Shown one piece after another: positions 1-10,889 of a stretch of 64,000 bases of DNA (its first letter is position 1; every line of letters starts with the position of its first letter). Source of the DNA: Angiostrongylus vasorum (lineage: Eukaryota; Nematoda; Chromadorea; Rhabditida; Metastrongylidae); NCBI GenBank assembly GCA_018806985.1, contig JADANN010000438.1, forward strand, positions 880,001 through 944,000. Direction: 5' to 3'. The notes beneath the pieces were generated by a model. The model did not search any database. It saw only the letters and a list, made by a program, of their open reading frames with translations, and was not told the origin of the DNA. The translations under genes and the position numbers were made by a program.

Positions 1-1
1 A

Positions 2-287
2 CACGCTATTGAGATTGTAAGTGTTGGATTTTCCTCTACAAAACTAACGCTTATAGAGCGATCTGCTCTACTACTGCGTGGAGGTGAGCTCGTAGACAAC
101 GAAACCTGGACTGATTCGTCAGCTTGTTGATGCTGATCAGTCCGTCGACGTACATAATGAGATACAGCGTGAGAGAACACGTAGTCGTACCATGTTTCTG
201 CCAGGAAATCGCGTTTTTGTTGTCATTCCAGGTTACTTAGTCTCAACTGGATCTCGTCTGGGCATTTTCTCTTGTTCCTGGTCTTGA
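2..287 (+). CDS. candidate last exons of a gene cut by the left edge
   Basis: Not a recognised protein. Bases 2-16 read HAIEI up to a perfect GTAAGT donor at 17. A CGTCAG acceptor ends at 122, and exon 123-287 continues in phase 0 to a TGA stop. It starts LVDADQSVDVHNEIQRERTR, has a hydrophobic FVVIPG stretch near the middle, and about 54 residues in all. The 106-bp intron fits nematode gene structure. No polyadenylation signal is obvious downstream. An alternative is that the frame running unspliced from base 2 to the TGA at 128 is the true end. Support is splice signals and phase only. Confidence 0.35.
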
Positions 288-600
288 ACGCTCAACAATT
301 CCCTTATGCAGAATACTTCATTCCACTTCTGGAATAGCATTCGAAATCATTCGTGCTATTTTTACTATTGTAACGATGTAACGTGTTATTAGTTTTGTAA
401 TGTGGCGTTGTCATATGCTTACAATTATAATAACTACGCTAGTCAGACATTCGTTAATCGAATAGTTCGACATTAGAGGTATTCGAGTCTGAGCGGCTGC
501 TGCTCAGTCCCTCGGTGCAGCCTCATGTCGTCTCAAACGATTTTCTATTTGTCATCGTAGTGATGATATTGAGTTATTCATATCCGCTTCCTCACTCCAC
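288..600. other. no gene seen
   Basis: AT-rich DNA downstream of the left-edge candidate gene. I see no reading frame, repeat family or RNA gene here. Confidence 0.5.
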
Positions 601-689
601 TTGACGAGTACAGTGACGCTGGTACGGACCGGTATTTCGCATTTGCCTTCACCTCTTCGCCTCCTACTGCTTTCTTCTGTTGATTTTCT

Positions 690-770
690 CGCTCATTCCC
701 ACTCTCCCTCTCTCTATCTCCTTCTCTCCTTCCCTCTTTCTTTCTTTCTTTCTTTCTTTCCTGCTCGGTT
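690..770. repeat. pyrimidine-rich tract with CTTT repeats
   Basis: CT-rich simple sequence ending in several CTTT units. The 68-codon frame crossing it is Leu/Ser/Phe-rich because of this composition and is not a credible protein. Confidence 0.8.
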
Positions 771-1295
771 TCTCAAATCTAGGAAGTGGAGCCATTGCGC
801 TCTATAGCATTTAGGTGCTTAACCATTATAAATCCAAAAAAAATGCCTGGCTTTAAGCGACAAGCTGAGTTCCACTTTTTTCTCTCTGATTAACATCTTT
901 TTTCTGATTTTGTCAAAGTAATCCATCCTTTTACTTAAACAATGTGTGGCATGTGGGAATTAAGGAAAGAAGAAGATAGAAATAAATTATTCTTCTTCAT
1001 CATCATTCGTATTTGGGGTTTCAGTCGATGAAATGATGTTATATATCAGATTTCTGAAGCAAATCTAATCCATGATAAACGGTATATTTGCCAAGAAAAA
1101 CTGTTTTCGATAAAAAAAATGATTCACTCTGGGAGCATCCACCTTTCACCTTTCAATGATGCCTGTGACCACTCAAGGATGAAATAGGATGAATCCTCAA
1201 AGTGCAATGAATGAGTCCTACGCAAAAGATTATCCTGCTGTCACTTTCGTCTATTTTTTCTCTATTTCCAGTTATTTTCCCTAATATTGGAATTG

Positions 1296-1573
1296 GTTGC
1301 GTGAGGCGCAGTGGTTGGAAGCACCACTGCGACACACACGTGGAATCGATCCGCGCACCCATGGTCCACCAAGCGTTCCATCCCTCCGGGGTTAGCAAAT
1401 TGGTACAGTGTTGTCTGGGAGGATAGTAGCACTTGCTCGATACATCGGTGGGCCACTGCGAGTCATTGTAAAAGCCAGATACGTATTCAAATCACCTCCA
1501 ACCATACTTAATGAAGTTGAATGCATGGCGCATCCCTTAAGAAGTGCTCAACGCCGAAAGCTTTTTATCCCTT
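1296..1573 (+). mobile_element. SINE-A copy with 14-bp target-site duplication
   Basis: tRNA-derived SINE. The A box (GGCGCAGTGGTTGG) starts near 1304 and the B-box-like GGAATCGATCC near 1341. The core GGGGTTAGCAAATTGGTAC follows, and the 3' part ends AAAGCTTTTTATCC. The 14-bp direct repeat TAATATTGGAATTG lies at 1282-1295 and again at 1574-1587, so this is an intact LINE-mobilised insertion. Confidence 0.9.
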
Positions 1574-2056
1574 TAATATTGGAATTGAAGTCCTATTTAA
1601 GCATAATAGAATTCTGTCCTAGTACTTTATCACTCGAGTTATGCTCGAGTGAGCAACATTGAGTACATGAGGAGAGAACGTCCTTGAAGAAGTAGTTAAA
1701 CGATGAAAGGAGTGTAATAGGAAGGTCGAATCGATAACGGGAAAAGAATTCTGAAGGATATCCTAACGAAACACACGACTTAGAGCGGAATAATAAGCTC
1801 AATGATGACGGTCGAAAATGACCAAGAGGAGCTCCGATTTTAACTAAATCATCTGCTTTAGGGTTTTCTAGGATTCATTTTGGATGTTTGAGAGTGTCTA
1901 ATCCTGAACAGATTTTTATTTTTATCTAAATGAGGACGATCGTTGACCAGTTGTTTTTATGGACGTCAGAAAACAATCTGTAATTCGGATCCTGAAGTGG
2001 TTGCTCATTTTTCGCTTCGTGAAAATTGGCAAAGCAAGCTGATCCGTGACCTCTGA

Positions 2057-2254
2057 CTAGTATGGGGCCACCCACCTAGGCGTTTTGATGTTGTCCATGC
2101 CATTTGTAACGCCAACGGAAGCGGCCGGATATTCCACACACCTTTTTGCGACTGCGTGAAGGACGTGTATGGAAACATTATGATCTATCTTCATTTGAAT
2201 TCCAAGGCCGGCTTATTCATCCGGAAATGCGGCTACGTTTCAAGCCTCACTTGA
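2057..2254 (+). other. open frame of uncertain nature
   Basis: A 65-codon stop-to-stop frame containing Cys and His residues (for example FCDCVKDVYGN near its middle). It has no clear start codon or splice sites. A second frame over the same bases is also open, so coding is not established. Confidence 0.15.
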
Positions 2255-2344
2255 TGTTACCGTCAAGTTATGGTTATTGCTACTATTACTATTATATTTG
2301 TTATTATTATATGACTCTAAATACCGTGTAAATACCATGTATCA

Positions 2345-2540
2345 CCTTGTGTGGATCCCAACACTCTGGATTCCATTCGTTTCTTAGCCTCCACTCTCCA
2401 CGATGGTTTTCGAACTTTTTTCCGAACAGGCCTGGTACCAATTCTTCGCCTCGATGAGCTCAGCGCTAAGTTGGACCGGCTCCTGGGCAGGTTGGCCCGT
2501 CCAGATAGTGAATGGGATCACTGCCACTACTCCATCTCCC
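2345..2540 (-). mobile_element. diverged SINE-B copy
   Basis: Bases 2345-2415 align with the 3' half of SINE-B in reverse (GGATCCCA.CACT, ATTCGTTTC, TCCACGA.GGT.TTCGAAC). Further on, GGCCTGGTACCAATT resembles the shared SINE core. It explains the protein-like frame at 2351-2578, which is therefore not a gene. Confidence 0.6.
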
Positions 2541-2579
2541 TCCCTACGTCAACTTTATTGTTGCATTTTTACTATTAAA

Positions 2580-4390
2580 GATGTACTCTACCATAAGAAT
2601 GCATTTAACTACATTTTTTCGACACCATAGCAACTCATCTTCACGACTCGCGAAGACCTCAACTTACTAGAATTTTCGAACTGCTGTATTTTTTCTTTCT
2701 CTTGAAATTCAAACTATCCATATTACAGTGCACCCGTATAGTCATTCCACCTCCAACGTAATATTTTTTGCGGTAGAATTTTGTACTAGTAAAAGAAAAT
2801 TACTATTGTACTTGTCAAAACGACATCACGACAGATTTGTAGCATTCACGGGGTTGAACTACTGCGGGATTCGGTTTCTGGTTCATTGTTTGACTTCGCT
2901 GTGATATTATCCTACTTTTATTTTTTCACTGATCATTTATCCGGAACGTTCAGAATAAACCATAACGTTTCGAAAAAATGAAACGGAAGATGACGACTTT
3001 TAATTAGAAACCTTCTTCTGAACGTTAACTTATCACTTTAAAAATCAGTCGGTATCACCGCCTTATCACTTATAAGGCTGATATTCTATTAAATATTTTA
3101 TTTCTGTTTCACCTTTACATCCTACCATTTGGCACCGCTTACTTAAGAGTTTAAGACAAATTTTTCCTTTTTACTTGCTTACGAGTTCCCCATTTTTTAC
3201 TCACTTTTTTCATTGTGGGACGTTAACTGTGGTAGCTCACTAGTCTTTGCCGTAGGAGATCGCTAAAGTCAAGCAACTTGTCACCTCACTTTGAGTAGAT
3301 TATTGAGTTAGAGACAACTTAAAACGGCTTCTGAGGGTTTCTCAATCATCTGGTTAAAAACTTATGGCTGAATCAACCTGTAGGAGACGATCCGCCTACG
3401 ATCGGGGACGAAGATCCGCGCAAATATGGGAGCTATAAGTTACTCCGAACAGCAAAGTTGGTAATCCGATCTCCTACATGTACCTGCTACTCAGAGTGCA
3501 TAACAGACCACAGTTCATGGTTAAGCTGAATCTCACCAGAATTGACTCAGTGAGAGATTTTACACCTATGGGATTAGCTGACGCCTAATTTTATTCGATC
3601 TAATCACTTTCGAATTCGAATGTCGGTCAAGAAAAATTTCCAGCTTGCCGCCATTAACTTCCTTCATCGCAAAAAATACAACAGCTATTCAATTCTTCCC
3701 AACATCAGCACTATAGAATTCAATTATTCTGCTGTTTCTTTCAGATTTGCGTTATGTCGTCCATGGGGCGGAGTTTTATGCTCGTGACCCCGCCCTACTT
3801 CATATCGTTTCCATTGGTACACCTACCGCGTCAGCACTTTTTGAGTTTTTTCCAAGTGTCGTTTTTTGATGTTCCTTTCTCTGAAAGACATAACTTGTAC
3901 GACCGTGTTCTTTCTTCTGTCTTTCCGGATGCATTCGTTTTAATCACACACTTTATTGTTTGTAACGAAAAGGTACTCACATGTAGTTCCGCAGCGATTC
4001 GTCAAAGGAATGGATTCACTCTTAGGTAACTTCTCGGTAACTTCTTAGTTTTTTCTCGGAGTAAACATTGTGCTCAAGATAAACCTCATTCCGGACAGGC
4101 GGTTTCTTGGTCGAAGCTTCCACCTTCGCAACGGTGTTCGTAGTATATGGTTAATTTCGTTTCATATTTGATCTACTATCGGTATCCTAGGGACTCCTCC
4201 GTCACGTAGCATTCTGATCAATCGGCCTAGGAGAGATTTCCAATATGAGAACGATCGGTGGTACGGTTTTTCGCTCATGGAACATTGACAACCATACAGA
4301 CCATCGGTCTACGGTTCCAAAGTCGAATGTTGTTTGATTATAAACCAAAATCAAAAATATGTAATGTTAGCAGAGAAGAGTCGTCAAAAA
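2580..4390. other. no confident gene or repeat
   Basis: Low-complexity AT-rich DNA. A small inverted repeat (TGTAGGAGA near 3380 and TCTCCTACA near 3470) is present. A minus-strand frame ending at a GTGAGT donor near 3984 and a plus-strand frame at 3754-4029 after TTTCAG were seen, but neither has other support. Confidence 0.4.
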
Positions 4391-4394
4391 ATAT

Positions 4395-5417
4395 GTTTTC
4401 GCAATCTATCCCAATCTGCCAAAGTCCAACACCACGTGATGACAGTAGCCTGAACGATTTCATCGTGAAACAAGGGAATAGTATGCTCTAGAACATTGCT
4501 TACCAACTCATGCACCGAAAGTACAACTGTACTATTCAATGTTCTCTGAAACTTCCCTTCCTCGGTTTTTTTCTAGTTTTCAAAGGTAATTCTGATTCTG
4601 ATTCCTGACGACTACAAGGCTTGTGAGGAAAAGTCTCATGTTTCACGTGGTGTGTGGTTGTCAGTATGTTCAGTAATTAGTTTTGTTGCGAGTACAGAAT
4701 TTTTTGCCGTGACGAAATGTTATTACATTCAGTATTATATGTCCGTCACTATATTTATTATTATATATTGATTGGCTATTTGTTTTACACTTTTTTCTCT
4801 AATCTCTCCTACATTTCTCTTCTTTTTCTCACACATGCCCCTCTAGTTCTTCTCGTTGAACCTGTTCTGTTCAACTATTGTCTCTACAGTTTTTTCGCAA
4901 CTGTTTTTTAATACGTGCTTGTTTTTCTTACTTGTATATCACTACGTTTCCATCCTTAGTAAGTTGGAACAGTAAATAGCGACTTTTTTTTATAAAAGAT
5001 GAAAAAAGAATAGGCAAGTAAATTGATACTTGGATACCTGGACGGCCAGTCCTCACTGATTGTGTCGGTCCCAGCATATTCTCTATTTTTCGGAGATTTG
5101 CTGGTTAAGCTATTGTGGTTCTCTGGAATCTCGAGTTCAGAATGACCAAAGTCTGCCCCAGGTCTTCACCACCGTAGGCAATCGCAGCTCTAATGGATTT
5201 CAGAGAGAGATTTGCCACCATGCGACTTTAATACCAGGACGGGTAGTGGATCCTAGTATTGGTATTGGTTTACTCTTAGATAGGCTTCCTGATGGAAACG
5301 CCGGTTTCCTTTCCAGCATGGGAGACCGTGCCGGTGGGATGAATCTTCCGCTGTACATCGCAGCCCAACACCTAGTAACGCCTCCCAGCCACGATGAGGC
5401 GGTAAAACGTTTGGAGG
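4395..5417 (+). repeat. left arm of inverted segmental duplication
   Basis: This segment reappears in reverse orientation at about 22450-23545. Shared blocks include the start (CGCAATCT..CCCAATCTGCCA), a central stretch encoding the same chance peptide in both arms (MLLHSVLYVRHYIYYYILIG), and a complete repeat C copy at the end. The right arm carries about 65 bp that this arm lacks near 4540. The copies differ by scattered substitutions, so the event is not recent. Confidence 0.85.
5026..5417 (+). mobile_element. repeat C copy with 9-bp target-site duplication
   Basis: Full-length member of the 390-bp repeat C family. It starts near the motif ACTTGGATACCTGGACGG and ends at GAGGCGGTAAAACGTTTGGAGG. 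The direct repeat AGTAAATTG lies at 5017-5025 and 5418-5426. The element sits inside the duplicated segment, so it was inserted before the duplication. Confidence 0.85.
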
Positions 5418-5555
5418 AGTAAATTGGTAGGTAGATGAAAGCTAACGATAATTCAATATAAGCATTTGTAAATGGCATTTTTTGCAAAGGAAAGAACTGT
5501 CGACGAAAAGCTTTGGACATAATGGATTTCAGTGCCTTTGTTTTTTTGTTAATAC

Positions 5556-5634
5556 CTTGTTTTTTACACATTCTGTAGTCGTTTAAATAACGACGGTGTT
5601 CTTCGTAATTGTTGGTGATGTTTGAGCTTCTATA
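5556..5634 (-). CDS. candidate internal exon
   Basis: Read on the minus strand, an ATTCAG acceptor precedes 26 codons beginning YRSSNITNNYEEHRRYLNDY. They are followed by one extra base and a GTATTA donor. No neighbouring exon in matching phase was found, and the protein is unknown. Chance is a real possibility. Confidence 0.2.
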
Positions 5635-5639
5635 CTGAA

Positions 5640-6340
5640 TTGTTATAACAAAATGACTAGAATTGGTGCATTTATACATTCATTTCTGTTACACAAATAG
5701 ATATGGGAATTTGCTGCCGTTGTGCAGGATTGTAGCCGATTACGGTAACCAGATGGTGATCATTCATCACTCGTCACTTGTTGCCATTGGAATTTGCCAG
5801 AGTTATGTCATAAAAAACGGAAACGCCACCGGGCCTCATTAACTAATCAACTGAGCCAAGCTCTCAATTCACAAACATGTGCCTATCATACTGGTCCAAT
5901 CGATTCGTATCTTATGCACGCAAGCCGATAGTCGGCGGTCAGACAACGACGCCTCCAGTTGTCACCTCATCTAAATCAAATTTCACTTGTTTATTTTCTT
6001 GAAAAATTACACGTGTTATCGATTTTATAGAGACGGTCGTATGAATCACCAGTGTTTTCGTTCCGCACTTGACTTTTCCCAAATGTCATCGTCAGCCATC
6101 GTCACCCAACTCAGAGCGAAGTGCTGAAGTGGCTTAAGAACGGTTATAATAACGATACTTGGTGATTCGAAGACTTGTGAGAATTGACGAAATTTCTTGC
6201 CTATGGACTTTCCCTTGACGACTTTTTTTCTCTATATGAAACTTAATCAAAAAATCTTTTCGAATCGTTGTTATTATAAGAGCGCTTTATATGTGACGAT
6301 ATCTTAAAACAAATGGTCTGATTAACATTTATTTTCTGCC
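5640..6340. other. no gene seen
   Basis: AT-rich sequence without a recognisable repeat family or convincing exon. Confidence 0.4.
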
Positions 6341-6344
6341 TACT

Positions 6345-6595
6345 ATAATTTTTTCACGGCAGGGTATGATGTAAATTACAACCACACGGTCTTGAGATAT
6401 TCGGAAAACTTGGATCCCGGGCTAGGTCAAACCACGATTTCCCTTTCAGGGGGACCGCGCATTACACGCTACGCCACGGAAGCCCTCGTTCTGCGATTCT
6501 CTCAGCTAGTTTTTTTAGCTAACGCTGCCATCAGCAATCAGTCGTCAGCGGGATTGATCTGAGAAGCGCGAATCGGCACAAATGGTCTGGACATC
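6345..6595 (-). mobile_element. SINE-D copy
   Basis: In reverse orientation the sequence has a tRNA-like head: A-box-like TGGCGTAGCGTGTAATGC and a degraded B box around GTGGTTTGACC. It is followed by GGATCC and the tail segment that reads GAGATATT on the plus strand. It matches the copies at 17.2, 28.9 and 63.5 kb, including the flanking CGTCAGCGGGATTGATCTG segment. Confidence 0.75.
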
Positions 6596-6599
6596 TCTC

Positions 6600-7360
6600 A
6601 GAACATGTTTTCCAAATCTTATTTTTTAAGAGAGTTTCTGTTCCATAGGTCTTCTTAGTCGTCAACTCCTAGTGAGATAATGGCCGTACGATTCTTCCCT
6701 GAACATTTACTTCTTCGTAACAATGTGAAAGTCATGTGATAATGGTGGTGGTTTTCAGTGTATCTTTGCCTTTATAATGTTGAAACATTGTGTACTGATA
6801 AGCTTATCTCATCAACAACAGCTTTCGTCATCTTACGAAAAACTATTGCTTCTCTCTACACTACTTTGGATTTCACGACTGAGTGAGAAATTCCGAAGAG
6901 CCACCTACAATTTATTTCGATACGGTTCTTTCCCACGCCGACATATAAGTAAATAATCTCTTCAGTTACAAGTTAGACTCTAGATCAACGCTTTCGCCAT
7001 TTAAGCGATCTGATGCCTATCTGGCAAAGTTCTGATGTGGATCCTGAAACAAACCTGCGTCAGGTTCTCGTGAAGTCATCACAGGCGTTCTTCGGCCTTT
7101 ACGTGTCTGAAGGACGTTTGACATAGTTTCTTTCAGTACGGTGGTGATTCTTTACGCATTTGGTCTACTCTTAGTTGAACTTGGGGCTGGAGTGTCGAAC
7201 TCGTTTCCAGCTTGAGTTACTCAGTCACGGAGGTGGATCTACTACAGTGCCACTGTTGATCCTCAGGTCAGATCTGAAGATGCTATGCCTGAAATAAGAT
7301 AAGTTGAGCATTATTTTCTCATAATTAAGCGGTGAAGAGTGTCCAGAATGGACGGAGTTG
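6600..7360. other. no gene seen
   Basis: Nothing recognisable. Short GC-richer patches near 7030-7260 did not match any family in this window. Confidence 0.4.
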
Positions 7361-7361
7361 A

Positions 7362-7622
7362 AGGTTGATCAATCCTTGAGGGATGCGCCATGCATCCAAC
7401 TTCATTAGGCATCGTTTGGAGGTGATTGAATGCATATCTGGCCTACACAATGACTCGCGGTGGCCCACCGATGTATCGAGCCAGTGCTACTCTCCTCTCA
7501 GACAACACTGGTACTAATTTGCTAACCCCGCAGGGATGAAACTCTTGGTGGACCGTGGGTGCGCGGATCCATTCCACGTATGTGTTTCAGGGCACCTCCG
7601 ACCACTGCGCCACACGAGCGCA
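7362..7622 (-). mobile_element. SINE-A copy
   Basis: Reverse complement of SINE-A: 3' end GTTGATCAATCCTTGAGGG, then the CATCGTTTGGAGGTGATTGA block, the core ACTGGTACTAATTTGC and a head ending CGACCACTGCGCCACACG. No target-site duplication was found. Confidence 0.9.
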
Positions 7623-8375
7623 TTGTATTATCAAGAGTAAGGCATTCTTTTTAATTTTTTAAACAAGAGATTTTTGCCGAAGTTTCATTACAACTCTGGA
7701 GTTGTTTTTTCTTTTTTCCATCTATCAAAAGGCTGAAAGCAGTTGCGTATAGTTGCTATTTTATTTTAAAATCGATATTCATTTAGCCTAGGCTCATCTT
7801 GTCCGAAGCCAAGACCTCATGTGTCATTACCATATGGTCCATTTTTTTTGCAGTGTTCTAAAGTGTGTAATTTTTTTCTATAATTCTTTCAATATCAGAG
7901 TTTCCATGAATAATGGGCACGGCACGAAAGGTTTCTGCTTACTGGCCAATGATAAAACGCTGAATTCAGAAAAGCTTAACGGTTTCACTGTGGCCACGAC
8001 GTTACCCGATTGGTGACGACAACAAAGGACCTCATAACTTTTGCGCTCCATTTTTTTGCACTGCTCCTCTTCTTTTTGGTTTTTTTTTCATCTTCCGTGG
8101 ACATGAGAATTTGAATAGCCAAATCATCTGAGAGTTTCTACGACCTTTGCCTAAAAGGGAACGGGTTGTTTTCAAGCATGCTTTCTTAGTAAGGTATATA
8201 GGTAGGAATTACAAGGAAAACAAGCCAAAAGTTACCTCGTTGTCCAGAAGAGAAATCTTTTTGTCACACTTACTAGCACGGCTGTCTAAAAAATTAAGTT
8301 TTTGGGGCATTTTATTCAATTTCAGCTCATCTTTCTTCAAAGCCATTACCTAAGAATTTTTTGATTGAATCGGAC

Positions 8376-8625
8376 ATCAGTAGCGCAATTGTTAGAGATG
8401 CGTTGCAATACACACCTGGTCTTTGGTTCGATCCTGCGCCTCAGCTTCACCAAGCCCCTCTATCCCTCCGTAGTCAGAAAATTGCTACGAGATTTGTCTG
8501 GGAGCTTAGCACCATTGACTTGATACATCGATAGTCCACCGGAAGGCATTGTGTAGACCAGATACATTCAATTACCTCAACGATCTCGATGAAGTAGAGT
8601 GCATGGTAAATCGTTCGTACATTGA
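8376..8625 (+). mobile_element. SINE-A-related copy, alternative head
   Basis: tRNA-like head with A box TAGCGCAATTGTTAG and a good B box GGTTCGATCC. The diverged core is AGAAAATTGCTACGAGATTT, and the 3' half (TTGATACATCGATAG, GAAGTAGAGTGCATGG) is of SINE-A type. It represents an older subfamily also seen near 30.7, 52.2 and 59.7 kb. Confidence 0.75.
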
Positions 8626-9204
8626 ATAGCAGCGAAATCTTTATCCGATGTACTTTTATCAGATGGAGTTGTTGGTTCCCATTAACCATTGAAAAAATTG
8701 GGCGAGCATCCTTCTGGAAAAGTGTTGTCACTCGGTGCCCTGAAATCCGCAGAAGGTCGAATAAGTTTGCAGTCTAAAGAAATGCCGATATCCTAGTAAC
8801 GGACAGATCGGAATTCATGAGCAATTAGTTTCCTGATAACCACAAGAAGCCATATCTTCTTATGAATTTTACTTTGATCACAGGCTTCGATCGCGATGGA
8901 AAAATTCTACAGTGAAGAAACGAACACAATTCTGTCAGCACATCTCGCTAAGGATATGATTTTTTTTAAAGGAACTTACTTTCCGCGTTAGTCGTCATGG
9001 CTGTATAACGTCTGCATATTGTTCCCACTGAGTTCCATTACTGCGGTAAGTAATGTTTTCCGTCGAGTCGGCACCATCTAGGCGAAAGTGCTCAACATCG
9101 CATCACAGTATCACTCACTATTATCTCTCCTACTGGATGTTAAGGAGTATTGGTCCTTATTAATATGTATACATAGATGCTTTGACTCCTTCTTGGGATG
9201 TCGT

Positions 9205-9430
9205 GCGGGCATCAGATCGTCTTCGATTCGATTCGTTTCATTGCCGCAGCCATCCATGATGGCACTCTAACCTGTGCGTGGATTCGGCTGTGGCTTAAGT
9301 CTGTCATCTTCCCTCTTCTTTGAATGCTTCAGTTTGGATTTGGCTTGAGTCAGTCGTCTTCACTCTTCGTTAGCAAACTAAGTACTGGTTGAGCGTGGTT
9401 TTGTCTGAAATCCTGAAATGACTGTGCTGA
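9205..9430 (-). mobile_element. old SINE-B fragment
   Basis: Weak but ordered matches to reversed SINE-B: ATTCGATTCGTTTC near 9225, then CCATCCATGATGG, and later TACTGGTTGAGCG and AAATCCTGAAATGA. Confidence 0.45.
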
Positions 9431-9434
9431 GGCT

Positions 9435-10150
9435 TTCCCAGATCTTTGCCACTTGCACTCATCGCCCTTTATGATCAAAAGTGAATTTGATACCTTAGAA
9501 CTAGGATTTTTCTAGGAGCATTTCGATATCCGCAATCGATCTTGCGCCCAGAGATTGATTTCGAAAGATTTAGTTCCTGTATGGGCATATTTAGATGCGG
9601 GCCATTACCCCAGTTATGGAGACCTCATTATACACTTTTAAGACGTTCTGCCAACACAGACGACTATCGGAATACGGAAATAAACGGAACTCACAAGAGC
9701 GGAATTGAGTTCTTCGAATCTCTGAAAGGAAATGTCAATCTATCCCATACTCGTTTATTTGGTCCAGTGGTTTTCTGTGTTCTGTGCTAAGCCACTGTAA
9801 CGTGCTGCGACGGTTCAGCTTTGAGCGGTCGTGGTAAAACAATGATTATCAGAGTAAATGAGAAAATACGGTAGTAACGTCAGAATGCTCCACATTTCAT
9901 CTCCCAGTCACCTCCATCTTTAATTATGCAACCTTCTAAGCTGCACTGCTGTCATGACCGCATAAACAGTCATGTCATTCTTACCACTTGCTGCAATTCT
10001 TCCAAAATCATTTTAATGATATGGTAATCATAAAGCTGCTGCACTAATGCTCATAATCACTATTTTTCAAATAACTGTCATTTAACCTCGGCATTCATAG
10101 CCAATACCATTCTGGATTACTGAGATAACGCGAAGATCATAAGACGCTTA
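9435..10150. other. no gene seen
   Basis: AT-rich DNA. An 82-codon frame at 9542-9790 has no splice or homology support. Confidence 0.35.
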
Positions 10151-10153
10151 TTT

Positions 10154-10203
10154 GGCTGACGTTTCGACGTCTTCCTTTTCCTTTCCTCATCTTCGTCAGA
10201 GCC
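10154..10203 (-). ncRNA. hammerhead-like motif
   Basis: On the minus strand: GGCT, then CTGACGA, then a spacer able to form GATG/CGTC pairs, then GAAACGTC, then AGCC. GGCT and AGCC can pair as stem I, CTGANGA and GAAA are the hammerhead core, and CG forms a minimal stem III before the UC cleavage position. An extra A follows CTGACGA relative to the canonical core. Similarity is to the minimal hammerheads known from Penelope-like elements. Activity is not shown. Confidence 0.45.
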
Positions 10204-10461
10204 GATCATCGGAGTCTATGGTTCGGAAGAAGAAGATGCCTAAACTTTGGCTGAATAAAGCTTTTTATCAGTACCGTGTAAGCTCAATAATCCATATATC
10301 TCATAATATTCGTATTAATATCCTTCAAATATGTTTACAGTAGTTCCAAAGAACGTCTGGATGTTCTCTGGCTTTTTTTTAGCTGAAGCTATTCTGCGCT
10401 TAAATTCTACCAGTGGAGCTTTGCAAACGTGAAAACCAGTTGTGTTGATATAAAGCATAAA

Positions 10462-10730
10462 GGATAAAGCGTTCAGCGTTGATCAATCCCTAAGGGATGT
10501 GCCATGCATTTAATTTCGTAGGTGTGACTGAGTGCAAATCTGTCCTGTGCAATGACTTGCAGTGGCTTACCGATGTATCCATTCACTTCTGGCATTCTCT
10601 CAAACAAGTCTGGTGCCAATTTTCAGAGCCAGAAGGGGTGAAAGACTTAAGCTCGTGGCACGAGATCGTACCAGGGACCGTTCCAATCAATGTGTACTTG
10701 TAGGGCTCTCCTAACCATTGCGCTATAACC
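10462..10730 (-). mobile_element. diverged SINE-A copy
   Basis: Reversed SINE-A with many substitutions. GATAAAGCGTTCAGCGTTGA, the core TCTGGTGCCAATTTTC and the end CCTAACCATTGCGCTATA are recognisable. Confidence 0.8.
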
Positions 10731-10889
10731 GATCGAGGTCGTATAGCTTTAGAAAATGTAACAATGCTCTGCCTATAAAGTCAAAACTCATTGAAGAATC
10801 TCGCAGATGTTCTCAGAATTCTTCAGAACCACCTACGTTTATGGTGCCATTATTTTTTGTTCCGCCATAAAAAAAACACCGCCATAATT

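Noticed and set aside
2351..2578. 75-codon frame that looks like a Leu/Arg-rich helical protein
   Set aside because: The DNA aligns with the reversed 3' part of SINE-B, so the resemblance to protein is accidental. This also lowers my trust in other candidates judged by composition.
5060..5679. 120- and 159-codon overlapping frames
   Set aside because: Mostly repeat C sequence; the same frames recur in other copies.
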